Origin: Lysobacter sp. BMK333-48F3
Lineage (GTDB): Bacteria > Pseudomonadota > Gammaproteobacteria > Xanthomonadales > Xanthomonadaceae
NCBI RefSeq assembly: GCF_019733395.1
Contig: NZ_JAIHOO010000001.1
Coordinates: forward strand, 3,906,501 to 3,970,500
DNA: 64,000 nt
Reading direction: 5' to 3'
The position numbers and the translations under genes were made by a program. Shown in pieces: positions 47,088 through 54,852 of the stretch. Position 1 is the first letter of the stretch. Each line of letters starts with the position of its first letter. Below the pieces are notes generated by a model. The model searched no databases. It was not told where the DNA came from and was given only the letters and a program-made list of their open reading frames with translations.

Positions 47088-47570
47088 TTACATTTCGCGG
47101 TTCTGCTTGATGTCCCAGGTCAGCACGCTTTCGCCGCCGCGCGTGCCCTGGTCGGTCTGCTCCCAGTACTGCTTGGTGACCTTGGCCGCCTGGAAGGTGT
47201 AGTCCATCAGGATCGCGTCGCTGTCGTGGTCGGCGGTGTGCTCGACCGCGGTCACCAGTACCTCGTTGAGGGTGATGCGCAGGTACTCGACCTGGGTGCC
47301 GCCGGCCTTACAGACCGAGATCTCGACCGACGGAAGATGGCGGCCGTTGGCGCAGTACTTGAGGATCGCCGGCGAAGCCTTGTCGATCACCGCAGTGACC
47401 TTGAGGTCGTTGAAGCTGGCCTTGCCGGTGCCGCCGCCGGAGCCGGTGGCCATGCTGCCGGGTTGCTTGGCGCCCCAGCCGTAGGAACGCACGTTGCTCC
47501 AACCGCGGTGGTTGGCGTCTTTCGCTTCGCCGACCACGCCGTCGACGCGCATGTACATGTCGATTGCCAT
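47088..47570 (-). CDS. hcp: T6SS tube protein Hcp (TssD)
   Basis: A 160-residue protein forming hexameric rings of the inner tube. MAIDMYMRVDGVVGEAKDAN is the standard opening; PAILKYCANGRHLPSVEISV and VEYLRITLNEVLVTAVE follow. It ends with a strand containing VTKQYWEQTDQGTRGGE. No extension or fused effector. It lies 41 nt after tssC. Confidence 0.96.
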   Translation of the reverse strand: MAIDMYMRVDGVVGEAKDANHRGWSNVRSYGWGAKQPGSMATGSGGGTGKASFNDLKVTAVIDKASPAILKYCANGRHLPSVEISVCKAGGTQVEYLRITLNEVLVTAVEHTADHDSDAILMDYTFQAAKVTKQYWEQTDQGTRGGESVLTWDIKQNREM

Positions 47571-47611
47571 TTCGTTTCCTCTTCAGTGAGTGATTGCTTG
47601 CCAATGGCGTC

Positions 47612-49132
47612 TCAGGCGACGCCTTCCTTCAGCGAGGGGAGCTTGGATACCAGTCGCAACGAGACCGTGAGGCCTTCCAGCTGGTAGTGCGGACGCAGGA
47701 AGAACTTCGCGCTGTAGTAGCCCGGGTTGTCCTCGACTTCCTCCACGATGACTTCGGCCGAGGCCAGCGGTTTGCGGGCCTTGGTGTCCTGGGACGAATT
47801 CGCCGGATCGCCATCGACGTAGCCCATGATCCAGTCGTTGAGCCAGGTCTCCATCTCGGCGCGTTCGCGGAACGCGCCGACCTTGTCGCGGACGATGCAC
47901 TTCAGGTAATGGGCGAAGCGGCAGCAGGCGAACAGATACGGCAGGCGCGCGGAGAGCTTGGCGTTGTCGGTGGCTTCCGTGTCGGTGTACTCGAACGGCC
48001 GCTGCAGGGACTGGGCGCCGATGAAGGCGGCGAAATCGGAGTTCTTGCGGTAGACGAAGGGCATGAAGCCGTTCTTCGCCAGTTCGGCCTCGCGCCGGTC
48101 GCTGATCGCGATCTCGGTCGGGCATTTGATGTCCACGCCGCCGTCGTCGGTCGGGAAGGTGTGGGTCGGCAGGTTCTCGACCGCGCCGCCGGATTCCACG
48201 CCGCGGATCGAGGTGCACCAGCCGTAGGACTTGAACGAGCGATTGATGTTGGTCGCCATCGCGTAGGCCGAGTTGATCCAGGCGTAGCGCGCGTGGCTGG
48301 CGCCCTCGGTGTCCTCTTCGAAATCGAAGTCGTCGACCGGGCTGGTGCGGATGCCGTAGGGCAGGCGGGCCAGGAAGCGCGGCATGGCCAGGCCGACGTA
48401 GCGCGAATCCTCCGATTCGCGCAGGCTGCGCCAGGAGGCGTATTCGGTGTTCTGGAAGATCTTGGTCAGGTCGCGCGGGTTGGCCAGCTCCTGCCAGGAG
48501 TCCATCTGCATCACCGCCGGAGACGCGCCGGCGATGAAGGGGCAGTGCGCCGCCGCGGCGATCTTGGCCATTTCGCCCAGGGTTTCCACGTCCTGCGGGC
48601 TGTGGTCGAAATAGAAGTCGCCGACCAGGCAGCCGAACGGCTCGCCGCCGAACTGGCCGTATTCCTCTTCGTAGATCTTCTTGAAGATCGCGCTCTGGTC
48701 CCAGCCGATGCCCTTGTAGCGCTTGAGCACGCGGCTGAGCTCCTTCTTGCTGATCGGCATGCAGCGGATCTTCAAGGTCTCGCTGGTCTCGGTGTTGTTG
48801 ACCAGGTAGTGCAGGCCGCGCCAGGACGATTCGAGTTGCTGGAACTCGGGGTGATGCAGGATGGCGTTGATCTGCTCCGACAACTTGCGGTCGATCTCGG
48901 CGATGATCGCCTGCACGGTCTGGTAGGTGTCGGAGGAGACGGTGACGGTGTTCTCCAGCGCCTGCTGCGCCAACGTGCGCACCGCGCTTTCCACGGCCTG
49001 CTTGGCCTGGTCGGTCTTGGGCCGCAGCTCGCGGTAGAGCAGGCTGGAGAAATCGTCCGCCTGCAGGGCTTCGGCGGCGTGCACCGCCTGGGCGGCGGTT
49101 TTCTTCTCGGTCGGTTGGGTCTGGGTCTTCAT
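47612..49132 (-). CDS. tssC: T6SS sheath large subunit TssC (VipB)
   Basis: A 506-residue sheath subunit. The ATG at 49132 (MKTQTQPTEKK) is chosen over the TTG two codons upstream. Hallmarks: LHHPEFQQLESSWRGLHYLV, YGQFGGEPFGCLVGDFYFDH, PRFLARLPYG, SFKSYGWCTSIRGVESGG and the C-terminal YYSAKFFLRPHYQLEGL. Its N-terminal strand is handed over to neighbouring subunits in the sheath. Lies 44 nt downstream of tssB. Confidence 0.96.
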   Translation of the reverse strand: MKTQTQPTEKKTAAQAVHAAEALQADDFSSLLYRELRPKTDQAKQAVESAVRTLAQQALENTVTVSSDTYQTVQAIIAEIDRKLSEQINAILHHPEFQQLESSWRGLHYLVNNTETSETLKIRCMPISKKELSRVLKRYKGIGWDQSAIFKKIYEEEYGQFGGEPFGCLVGDFYFDHSPQDVETLGEMAKIAAAAHCPFIAGASPAVMQMDSWQELANPRDLTKIFQNTEYASWRSLRESEDSRYVGLAMPRFLARLPYGIRTSPVDDFDFEEDTEGASHARYAWINSAYAMATNINRSFKSYGWCTSIRGVESGGAVENLPTHTFPTDDGGVDIKCPTEIAISDRREAELAKNGFMPFVYRKNSDFAAFIGAQSLQRPFEYTDTEATDNAKLSARLPYLFACCRFAHYLKCIVRDKVGAFRERAEMETWLNDWIMGYVDGDPANSSQDTKARKPLASAEVIVEEVEDNPGYYSAKFFLRPHYQLEGLTVSLRLVSKLPSLKEGVA

Positions 49133-49176
49133 CGGCAATGTCCTGGCTCGGCGGCGGTATCGCAGCGGTGCGTCGT

Positions 49177-49761
49177 TCAGTCGGCGCTGTCGTCGGCATC
49201 GGGCGCGGCGGCGCCTACGGTGGCGTCGTCGGAGGCCGCGGGCTTGGGCGAATTGGCCAGCGCGGCCAGCAGCGCCGGTTCGCGCAGGGCGCGCGCGATC
49301 AGTTCTTCGGCGGCGTTCTTGCCGTCCATGTAGGACAGCAGGTTGGCCAGCTGGATGCGCGCCTCGAGCAGGCGGCTCAGCGGCTCGACCCTGCGCGCGA
49401 CCTGGGCCGGCGAGAAGTCGTCCATGCTTTCGAAGGTGACGTCGACCAGGATGTCGTCGCCCTCGGTGAGTTTGTTCGGCACCTGGAAGGCGACCCGCGG
49501 CGCCACCGACTTGAGCCGCTCGTCGAAGTTGTCGATGTCCACTTCCAGGAACTGGCGCTGCTCCAGGTTCTTGGGCGGGGTTCTGGACTTGCCGGCCAGG
49601 TCGGCCATCACGCCCATCACGAAGGGGATTTCGACCTTGCGCTCGCTGCCGTACAGCTCGACGTCGTATTCGATCTGGACGCGCGGCGCGCGGTTGCGGC
49701 CGATGAATTTCTGGCCGCCGGACTTTTGCTTGAGTCCCTTCTTGATGTTGGTGTTGACCAC
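49177..49761 (-). CDS. tssB: T6SS sheath small subunit TssB (VipA)
   Basis: A 194-residue sheath subunit with a GTG start supported by a GAGGAA Shine-Dalgarno. RVQIEYDVELYGSERKVEIP, FVMGVMADLAG, FLEVDIDNFDERLKSVAPR and MDDFSPAQVARRVEPL are family signatures. The C-terminal ~25 residues are Ala/Asp-rich and look disordered. Pairs with TssC and is the target of ClpV after contraction. Confidence 0.96.
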   Translation of the reverse strand: MVNTNIKKGLKQKSGGQKFIGRNRAPRVQIEYDVELYGSERKVEIPFVMGVMADLAGKSRTPPKNLEQRQFLEVDIDNFDERLKSVAPRVAFQVPNKLTEGDDILVDVTFESMDDFSPAQVARRVEPLSRLLEARIQLANLLSYMDGKNAAEELIARALREPALLAALANSPKPAASDDATVGAAAPDADDSAD

Positions 49762-49815
49762 GGCGATTCCTCTGGTTCGGCTTGAAAGGGCGGGGTGGGG
49801 CGGAGCGCGCGCCGA

Positions 49816-50862
49816 TCAGTCGGCGGATGCGGGAGCGATGCCGGCGACGGTTTCGACCTGGGCCAGGCTGGCCGGGGCGAGTTCGCGCACGATGTCGTAG
49901 AAGCTCATGTCCATCAGCCGCAACGCACGCCGGATCAGCAGCGGGGCGGGGTGGCTGGGCTCGTGGCGCTCGAGGTAGGCGCTGGCCAGTTCCAGCACCG
50001 AGGCGACGTCACGGCGCGAGCGCAGCTGCAGCGCGGCGGGGTCGTGCGGCGCGGCGGCGGCGCTGTCGGCGCCGGGCTCGGCCTGCGCGATGGCGTCGGC
50101 GGCGATGGCGGCGGGCGATTCCTCGGCGACCGCGCACACGGTTTCGATCGTGTGCAGCGGTTGCTCGATCGGGCTGAAGTCGGGGATGGACTCTGCGCCG
50201 AGTTCGAGCGCGAAGCGCGCCTTGATCCGCGCCAGCGCCGCCAGCACCCCCGGGATGCTGGCGACGTCGGCCTGGCCTTCGGCATGGGCGCGGCGCAATT
50301 GCCCGATCAACGCCGCCTGCTCGCTCGTCGCCAGCGCGGTCGAGTTGACCACCGCGACCGCGACCGCGGCATCGCGGACGCTGATGGTGGCGCCGCGCCG
50401 GTCGCGCAGCAGCGGTGCGTTGCGCAGCGAACGCGCCATCCCCGTGGGGTCGCTCAAGCCGGCCACGGCGTTCAAGCGCGGCAGCGGATCGTGGTCGTCG
50501 AGCGCGTCCAGGCGCGGGTGCAGGTCGGACCAGTAACGGTCCAGCCAGGCGGCGATCAGTTCCAGGCCCTGGGCCAGCCCCGGCAGCCCGTCGCGCTCGA
50601 GCTTGGCCTGGGCGATCAGCGCGGCGATGCGCAGGTCCTTGGTGCGCGCGCTGAGTTGCAGCGCGCGCCGCTCGACCTCGTTCCAGTCCGGTGGCTCGGC
50701 CGGAATCACCGCGGCGCCATATTGTCGCTCTTCGCGGCCGGCGGCCAGACGCAGAATATGCAGATATTCCTCGTCATATTCGAGATCGTCCCCACAGGGG
50801 GCGTCCGAACGGGAATATTCGTTGATCAGCGCGTCCAGCCCGCCGGCGTCCTGAAGCACCAT
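49816..50862 (-). CDS. tssA: T6SS cap/assembly protein TssA
   Basis: A 348-residue protein, first of the T6SS transcript. The ATG at 50862 is preceded by GGGAAGGGAG and is followed by LDALINEYSRSDAPCGDDLEYD; a start 20 codons upstream is less likely. The ImpA-type N-terminal domain has EPPDWNEVERRALQLSARTKDLRIAALIA in outline and LIAAWLDRYWSDLHPRLD. The C-terminal part (APLLIRRALRLMDMSFYDIVREL) is the short form without a VasJ-like extension. It starts sheath polymerisation on the baseplate. Confidence 0.93.
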   Translation of the reverse strand: MVLQDAGGLDALINEYSRSDAPCGDDLEYDEEYLHILRLAAGREERQYGAAVIPAEPPDWNEVERRALQLSARTKDLRIAALIAQAKLERDGLPGLAQGLELIAAWLDRYWSDLHPRLDALDDHDPLPRLNAVAGLSDPTGMARSLRNAPLLRDRRGATISVRDAAVAVAVVNSTALATSEQAALIGQLRRAHAEGQADVASIPGVLAALARIKARFALELGAESIPDFSPIEQPLHTIETVCAVAEESPAAIAADAIAQAEPGADSAAAAPHDPAALQLRSRRDVASVLELASAYLERHEPSHPAPLLIRRALRLMDMSFYDIVRELAPASLAQVETVAGIAPASAD

Positions 50863-51445
50863 CTCCCTTCCCCTGTTCCTGTCGCGACCGAGCGTCCGGT
50901 CGCCTATTGATATGGATAACAATCGCGGTGGCGGCTCGGCAACGAGCGCGACTGAAGGGGCTTGCGTGATTCAAATCACTTTTCACGAGGCTGAATGAGT
51001 ATTGTTAGGAGGCGATGAATTCCGTTATGGCGTTGCACAAAATCCGCGATTAGTTGGTGTATCGATGCGTAGTTTCTTATAGCTGCGCATGAATATTGCT
51101 AAGCACATTAAGGCCGATGTCGCATTCGGCTCAAACACCAAATTTTGCAAAATGAATTTGCGCTGAATAGTAAATGTTGAACATTATTTCCCTGCGCGAG
51201 CGCACGGTGGCGATATTTGTGACCGCTTGTGGAATTGTTTATCTGGCCGATATTGGCCGGCGGCGCCGGTATTTTCTTTTCATGAATACGCGATGCCGCC
51301 GCGCGAGTATCAAATTCCGGTCCATCGCATGACGGGAGGGGCGCGGACGGGCGGGTGCCGGCTGGCGGGGCCGGCCGCGACGCGGCTGTTGCGCCGCTCA
51401 TGTTGCATGGCAACATGTGGCCGTACCCCATCGGACTGTCCCGCG
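50863..51445. promoter_or_regulatory. AT-rich divergent region tssA / nasT
   Basis: 583 bp without a gene between the divergent T6SS and nasTS transcripts. About 50990-51290 is clearly poorer in G+C than its neighbours. It holds ATTTTGCAAAAT (51142-51153, a perfect 12-bp palindrome), AATGTT-G-AACATT (51173-51185) and the Crp-like site at 50966. TATCAAT-like -10 candidates exist toward tssA (about 50900-50912), but no full promoter could be fixed. Confidence 0.55.
50966..50979. promoter_or_regulatory. Crp/Fnr/Clp-type operator candidate
   Basis: GTGATTCAAATCAC has perfect GTGA-N6-TCAC half sites, as bound by CRP and by the Xanthomonad regulator Clp. It is also close to the Fnr-type TTGAT-N4-ATCAA. 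Located 104 bp upstream of the tssA start. Confidence 0.5.
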
Positions 51446-52021
51446 ATGCCGCGTGTGCTGCTGGTCACCGACACCGACAAGCCGATCGGCGAACTGCGCG
51501 CGGTCCTGCAGGCGGCCGGGCACGAGGTGCTGGGTGAAGTCGCGACGACCTGCGGTCTGCTACGTGCGGTCGAGACCGAGCGCCCGGACGTGGTCATCGT
51601 CGACGTCGACTCGCCTTCGCGCGACGCCCTGGAGCAGTTGGCGATGTTGCATGCTCATGCGCCGCGGCCGGTGGTGATGTTCTCCGCCGACGGCGACGAG
51701 CGTCTGATCCGTGCTGCGGTCGGCGCCGGGGTCGCCGCTTATGTGGTCGACGGCCTGGCGCCGGAGCGGCTGGCCTCGATCGTCCAGGTCGCGATGGCGC
51801 GCTTCGAGCATCAGGCCGACCTGCGCCAGCGCCTGGACCGGGTCCAGCAGCAATTGCTCGACCGCAAGCTGATCGACCGCGCCAAGGGCTTGTTGATGGA
51901 GAAGCGCGGCATGAGCGAGGCGCAGGCCTATGCCGCGTTGCGCCAGCAGGCGATGAAGCAGGGCGCCAGGCTGGCCGACGTGGCGCGGCGGATCATCGAC
52001 CTGGCCGAACTGCTGGGATGA
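51446..52021 (+). CDS. nasT: ANTAR-domain antiterminator NasT
   Basis: A 191-residue response-regulator-like RNA-binding protein. The N-terminal receiver-like domain has VLLVTDTDKPIGELRAVLQ and VVIVDVDSPSRDALEQLAML. The C-terminal ANTAR domain shows LIDRAKGLLMEKRGMSEAQAYAALRQQAM in outline with the usual three-helix pattern. NasT binds paired hexaloop hairpins in nitrate-operon leaders and prevents termination; NasS, encoded 7 nt downstream, holds it inactive without nitrate. A matching leader lies before narK in this window. The start at 51446 gives MPRVLLVTD; upstream codons are not protein-like. Confidence 0.9.
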   Translation: MPRVLLVTDTDKPIGELRAVLQAAGHEVLGEVATTCGLLRAVETERPDVVIVDVDSPSRDALEQLAMLHAHAPRPVVMFSADGDERLIRAAVGAGVAAYVVDGLAPERLASIVQVAMARFEHQADLRQRLDRVQQQLLDRKLIDRAKGLLMEKRGMSEAQAYAALRQQAMKQGARLADVARRIIDLAELLG

Positions 52022-52028
52022 GGAGCCG

Positions 52029-53081
52029 ATGAGCGAGAGCACCGACGTCACCCTGAGCTTGGGCTATCTGCCGCTGATCGACTGCGCGCCGCTGATCGTC
52101 GCGGCCCGGCTCGGCTTCGATCGTCGCCACGGCCTGCGCTTGCGCTTGCAGCGGCAGGCCTCCTGGGCCGCCCTGCGCGACAAGCTGCTGTCGGGCGAAC
52201 TCGACGCCGCGCAGGCCCTGGCCGGACTGGTCTACGGCGTCGACGCCGGCATCGGCGGACCGCAGGCCGACCTGGCGGTGCTGATGACGCTCAATCACAA
52301 CGGCCAGGCGATCGTGCTGTCCTCGTCGCTGGCCGCGGCGCTGGCCGAGGGCCGCGACGTGCGCGCCGCCCTGGCGACGCTGCCGCGCGTGCCGGTGTTC
52401 GCCCAGACCTTTCCCACCGGCACCCACGCGATGTGGCTGTACGGCTGGTTGGCCGGGCAGGGCGTGGACCCGCTGCGCGAGGTGCGCAGCCTGACCCTGC
52501 CGCCGCCGCAGATGCCGCAGGCGCTGGCGCGCGGCGAACTCGACGGGTTCTGCGCCGGTGAGCCTTGGGCCGCCGAGGCCATTGCTGCGCATGCGGGTGC
52601 GGTCGCGTTGCCCAGCGGCCGGCTGTGGCCGGGGCATCCGGAAAAGGTGCTGGCCTGCCGGCGCGCGTTCGCCGCCTTGCAGCCGGATACGGCGACGGCG
52701 CTGACCGCCGCGGTGCTGGAAGCCTGCCGCTGGCTCGACGAGCCGCAGAACCGGTGCGAGGCCGTGGCCTGGCTGGCGCAACCGGAGGCGATCGGTCTGC
52801 CGGCGGCGACGATCGCCGACTGTCTGCTGGCGCAGCCGCCGACCGACCCGTCGGCGCTGCGCTTCCACGGCGACGGCGAGGTCAACCCGCCGCGGCGTTC
52901 GGACGGGCGCTGGTTCCTGCGCCAGTTCCGCCGCTGGGGCTGGCTGGCGCCGGCCGCGGCGGACGAGGAGGAAACCCGCTTGGCCGATCTGCATCGGCTC
53001 GATAGCTATCGTTCCGCCGCGCAGCGCCTGGGCATCGCCCTGCCCGTATCGGTCGAACGCCCCGACCCCGTCGCTTGGTAG
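52029..53081 (+). CDS. nasS: Nitrate-sensing protein NasS (NrtA/CmpA-like)
   Basis: A 350-residue protein of the nitrate-binding NrtA/CmpA family. It begins TDVTLSLGYLPLIDCAPLIVAARLGFD without a signal peptide, so it is cytoplasmic, which marks it as the NasS sensor rather than an ABC transporter binding protein. Further family features are GELDAAQALAGLVYG, HNGQAIVLS, GTHAMWLYGWLAGQGVDP and GELDGFCAGEPWAAEA. It is known elsewhere to release NasT when nitrate binds. Translation is adjacent to nasT (GAGG before ATG). Confidence 0.88.
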   Translation: MSESTDVTLSLGYLPLIDCAPLIVAARLGFDRRHGLRLRLQRQASWAALRDKLLSGELDAAQALAGLVYGVDAGIGGPQADLAVLMTLNHNGQAIVLSSSLAAALAEGRDVRAALATLPRVPVFAQTFPTGTHAMWLYGWLAGQGVDPLREVRSLTLPPPQMPQALARGELDGFCAGEPWAAEAIAAHAGAVALPSGRLWPGHPEKVLACRRAFAALQPDTATALTAAVLEACRWLDEPQNRCEAVAWLAQPEAIGLPAATIADCLLAQPPTDPSALRFHGDGEVNPPRRSDGRWFLRQFRRWGWLAPAAADEEETRLADLHRLDSYRSAAQRLGIALPVSVERPDPVAW

Positions 53082-53197
53082 GAGCGGCGTAAGCCGCGAC
53101 AGGGGACGCGAAGAGAATGCAACGACGATGCCGTCGCTGATCGAGCTGCGTTGGTTGCGTCGGCGGAAAGCAAATCCCCCCTGCCCCCCTTTTTCAA
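53079..53197. repeat. Repeat elements C and B after nasS, left part
   Basis: TAGGAGCGGCGTAAGCCGCG at 53081-53100 is element C. AATCCCCCCTGCCCCCCTTT... from 53171 to 53197 is the left half of element B, interrupted by the IS at 53198; its right half resumes at 54031. Confidence 0.75.
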
Positions 53198-54030
53198 GGT
53201 AATTCCTAACGTTTCTGGACCAAAAGTGGAGTGATTTGGTCAAGGTCTATGACCCGCAGAGCCTTGTCCAGCAAGGCTTGCAGGTCTTCGGCCCGGTGGT
53301 TGTAGCGGTAGCAAACTTCACCCAAATACAGATGGAAGAATTGGCGGGGCACCCCACGGTACGGGGCTAACCAGTTCTTGGCGTAGCTCCAGAAGCCTTC
53401 GATGCCGTTGATGTGGTCGCGTCCGACCGGCTTGCCCTTCTCCTTGCGGATCATCACGTGGTCGCCTCGTAGCTTCAGCGTGGCGTACGCCTGCCAGCGG
53501 TCGGTGTAGTACAGCGACCCTTCGCGGGTGTGCGCCTCGATCTGCTGCATCACGCTGTCGCGATCGTGCGCCGCGATCGGCATGGCCTTGACCTGGCCGT
53601 TGCGCTTGACGATGCCGAACACGATCACCTTGCCGGCGGCGCCCCAACCGGTTTTGCCATGACGTATGCCGCCAAACGTAGTTTCGTCGCATTCCACGAC
53701 CCCATCGAACGGCCCTCGCCACTGCTCTTCGAAGGCGCAGCAAGCCCGCAGGACGCGGTAGAACTTTTCTGCCGTGGCCGGGCTGCATACGGGCCGGAAT
53801 CGCTGCCGGTAGACCGGTACGCCCAGAGCGAAACGTTCGATCAGTTGCCGCTTCTGGGAAGCGCTCAATCGGACCGATTCCCAGGCCAAGACGGCCGGAC
53901 GAAAGCGATGGGCGCACGCCCGGCACTTGAGCCGTCCATCGCTCAATTTCCATGGCCGCGCACGTTGGCAAACAGGACATTTTTGCATCTGGAACCAGCC
54001 TAATCTGGTCCAGATTCGTAGGGAATTACC
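53198..54030 (-). mobile_element. IS1595-family insertion sequence (833 bp), second subgroup
   Basis: Ends are GGTAATTCC(TA) at 53198 and the inverse (TA)GGGAATTACC at 54030; the inverted repeat continues imperfectly inward (CTGGACCA / TGGTCCAG). A perfect 8-bp target duplication TTTTTCAA flanks it (53190-53197 and 54031-54038). It is inserted at the same point of repeat element B as the IS at 5590. Appears intact. Confidence 0.9.
53206..53988 (-). CDS. IS1595-family transposase with N-terminal zinc ribbon
   Basis: A 260-residue transposase. A zinc ribbon opens the protein (KCPVCQRARPWKLSDGRLKCRAC, in outline CxxC...CxxC). The DDE core shows VVECDETTFGGIRHGKTG, KVIVFGIVKRNG, LYYTDRWQAYATL and HINGIEGFWSYAKNWL with YLGEVCYRYNHR at the end. 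This zinc-ribbon architecture separates it from the other IS1595-type transposase in the window. No frameshift seen. Confidence 0.92.
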   Translation of the reverse strand: MQKCPVCQRARPWKLSDGRLKCRACAHRFRPAVLAWESVRLSASQKRQLIERFALGVPVYRQRFRPVCSPATAEKFYRVLRACCAFEEQWRGPFDGVVECDETTFGGIRHGKTGWGAAGKVIVFGIVKRNGQVKAMPIAAHDRDSVMQQIEAHTREGSLYYTDRWQAYATLKLRGDHVMIRKEKGKPVGRDHINGIEGFWSYAKNWLAPYRGVPRQFFHLYLGEVCYRYNHRAEDLQALLDKALRVIDLDQITPLLVQKR

Positions 54031-54195
54031 TTTTTCAAAGGGGGGAACAGCAAAGGCGGCGCCGCTTTCTGTAGGAGCGGCGTCGGCCGCGACAGCCGCT
54101 GCGGTGCATGCCGATGTTGCGACTCAAGCGAGCCGACGGCGGAGGTGGACTGGACGAGCCGATCGGCCCATGAAGGGGCGATGCGCGGCCGAGCC
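54031..54195. repeat. Right half of element B and an element C copy
   Basis: TTTTTCAAAGGGGGGAACAGCAA at 54031-54053 (given as the continuation of element B) and GTAGGAGCGGCGTCGGCCGCG at about 54071 (element C). No other signal. Confidence 0.65.
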
Positions 54196-54852
54196 TCATC
54201 CGTCGGCTTGCCGATGCAAGGCCAGGGCCGCCGCCAGTCCCAGCAGCACCAGCGCCGCTCCGCGATGGATCCGCCGCAGCCCACGCGCGCGCCACCGCCG
54301 GGCCGCGCTGGCGCCTGCCAGCGCGTAGGCGCCCATGACCAGAACATCGATCGCGACGAACACCAGGGCCAGCAGCGCGTACTGCGGCCACAACGGCTGC
54401 GAGTCGCGTACGAACTGAGGCAGCAAGGCGCAGAAGAACAGCCAGCCCTTCGGATTGCCCAGCGCCACCGCCAGGCAGCGCACGAATGCGCAGGCGCCTG
54501 CGGGCGTCGGTGCGGGTGTCGGCGTTCTGGGCAGATCCTGCGGCGGATCCTCGGCGATCGCGGTGTCCGCCGTGCGCCATAGCTGCAGCGCCAGCCAAGC
54601 CAGATAGGCGATGCCGAAGCTTTTGATCGCCAGGAACACGGCGGTGGAGGCCATCGCCGCCGATCCCAGGCCGACCGCGACGGCGCCGATCAGGATCAGG
54701 TCGGACAGGGCGGCGCCGGCGATGCCGAAGCCGGCGAGGCGCAGCCCGCCGGTGTTGCCGTGGCTCAGCGCGAGCAGGGTGGTCGGGCCGGGCACCACGA
54801 TCACCGCCGTCGCGGCGCCCGCGAACCAGGCCAACATCGGCGCGTCGATCAT
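54196..54852 (-). CDS. LysE/RhtB family exporter
   Basis: A 218-residue inner-membrane protein with about six hydrophobic segments (MLAWFAGAATAVIVVPGPTT at the N-terminus carries the family VPGPxxLL motif). ALGNPKGWLFFCALLPQFV in the middle is typical of LysE/RhtB transporters that export amino acids or related small molecules. A Pro/Thr/Ala-rich cytoplasmic loop (DPPQDLPRTPTPAPTPAGAC) is longer than usual. Its ATG overlaps the amidohydrolase stop by 4 nt, so the two form an operon; the substrate may be a product of that enzyme, which is inference only. Confidence 0.88.
   Translation of the reverse strand: MIDAPMLAWFAGAATAVIVVPGPTTLLALSHGNTGGLRLAGFGIAGAALSDLILIGAVAVGLGSAAMASTAVFLAIKSFGIAYLAWLALQLWRTADTAIAEDPPQDLPRTPTPAPTPAGACAFVRCLAVALGNPKGWLFFCALLPQFVRDSQPLWPQYALLALVFVAIDVLVMGAYALAGASAARRWRARGLRRIHRGAALVLLGLAAALALHRQADG

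Noticed and set aside
50863..50922. Longer TssA start 20 codons upstream
   Set aside because: The ATG at 50862 has a strong GGGAAGGGAG site and gives the usual TssA N-terminus; the extension is Arg-rich and not family-like.
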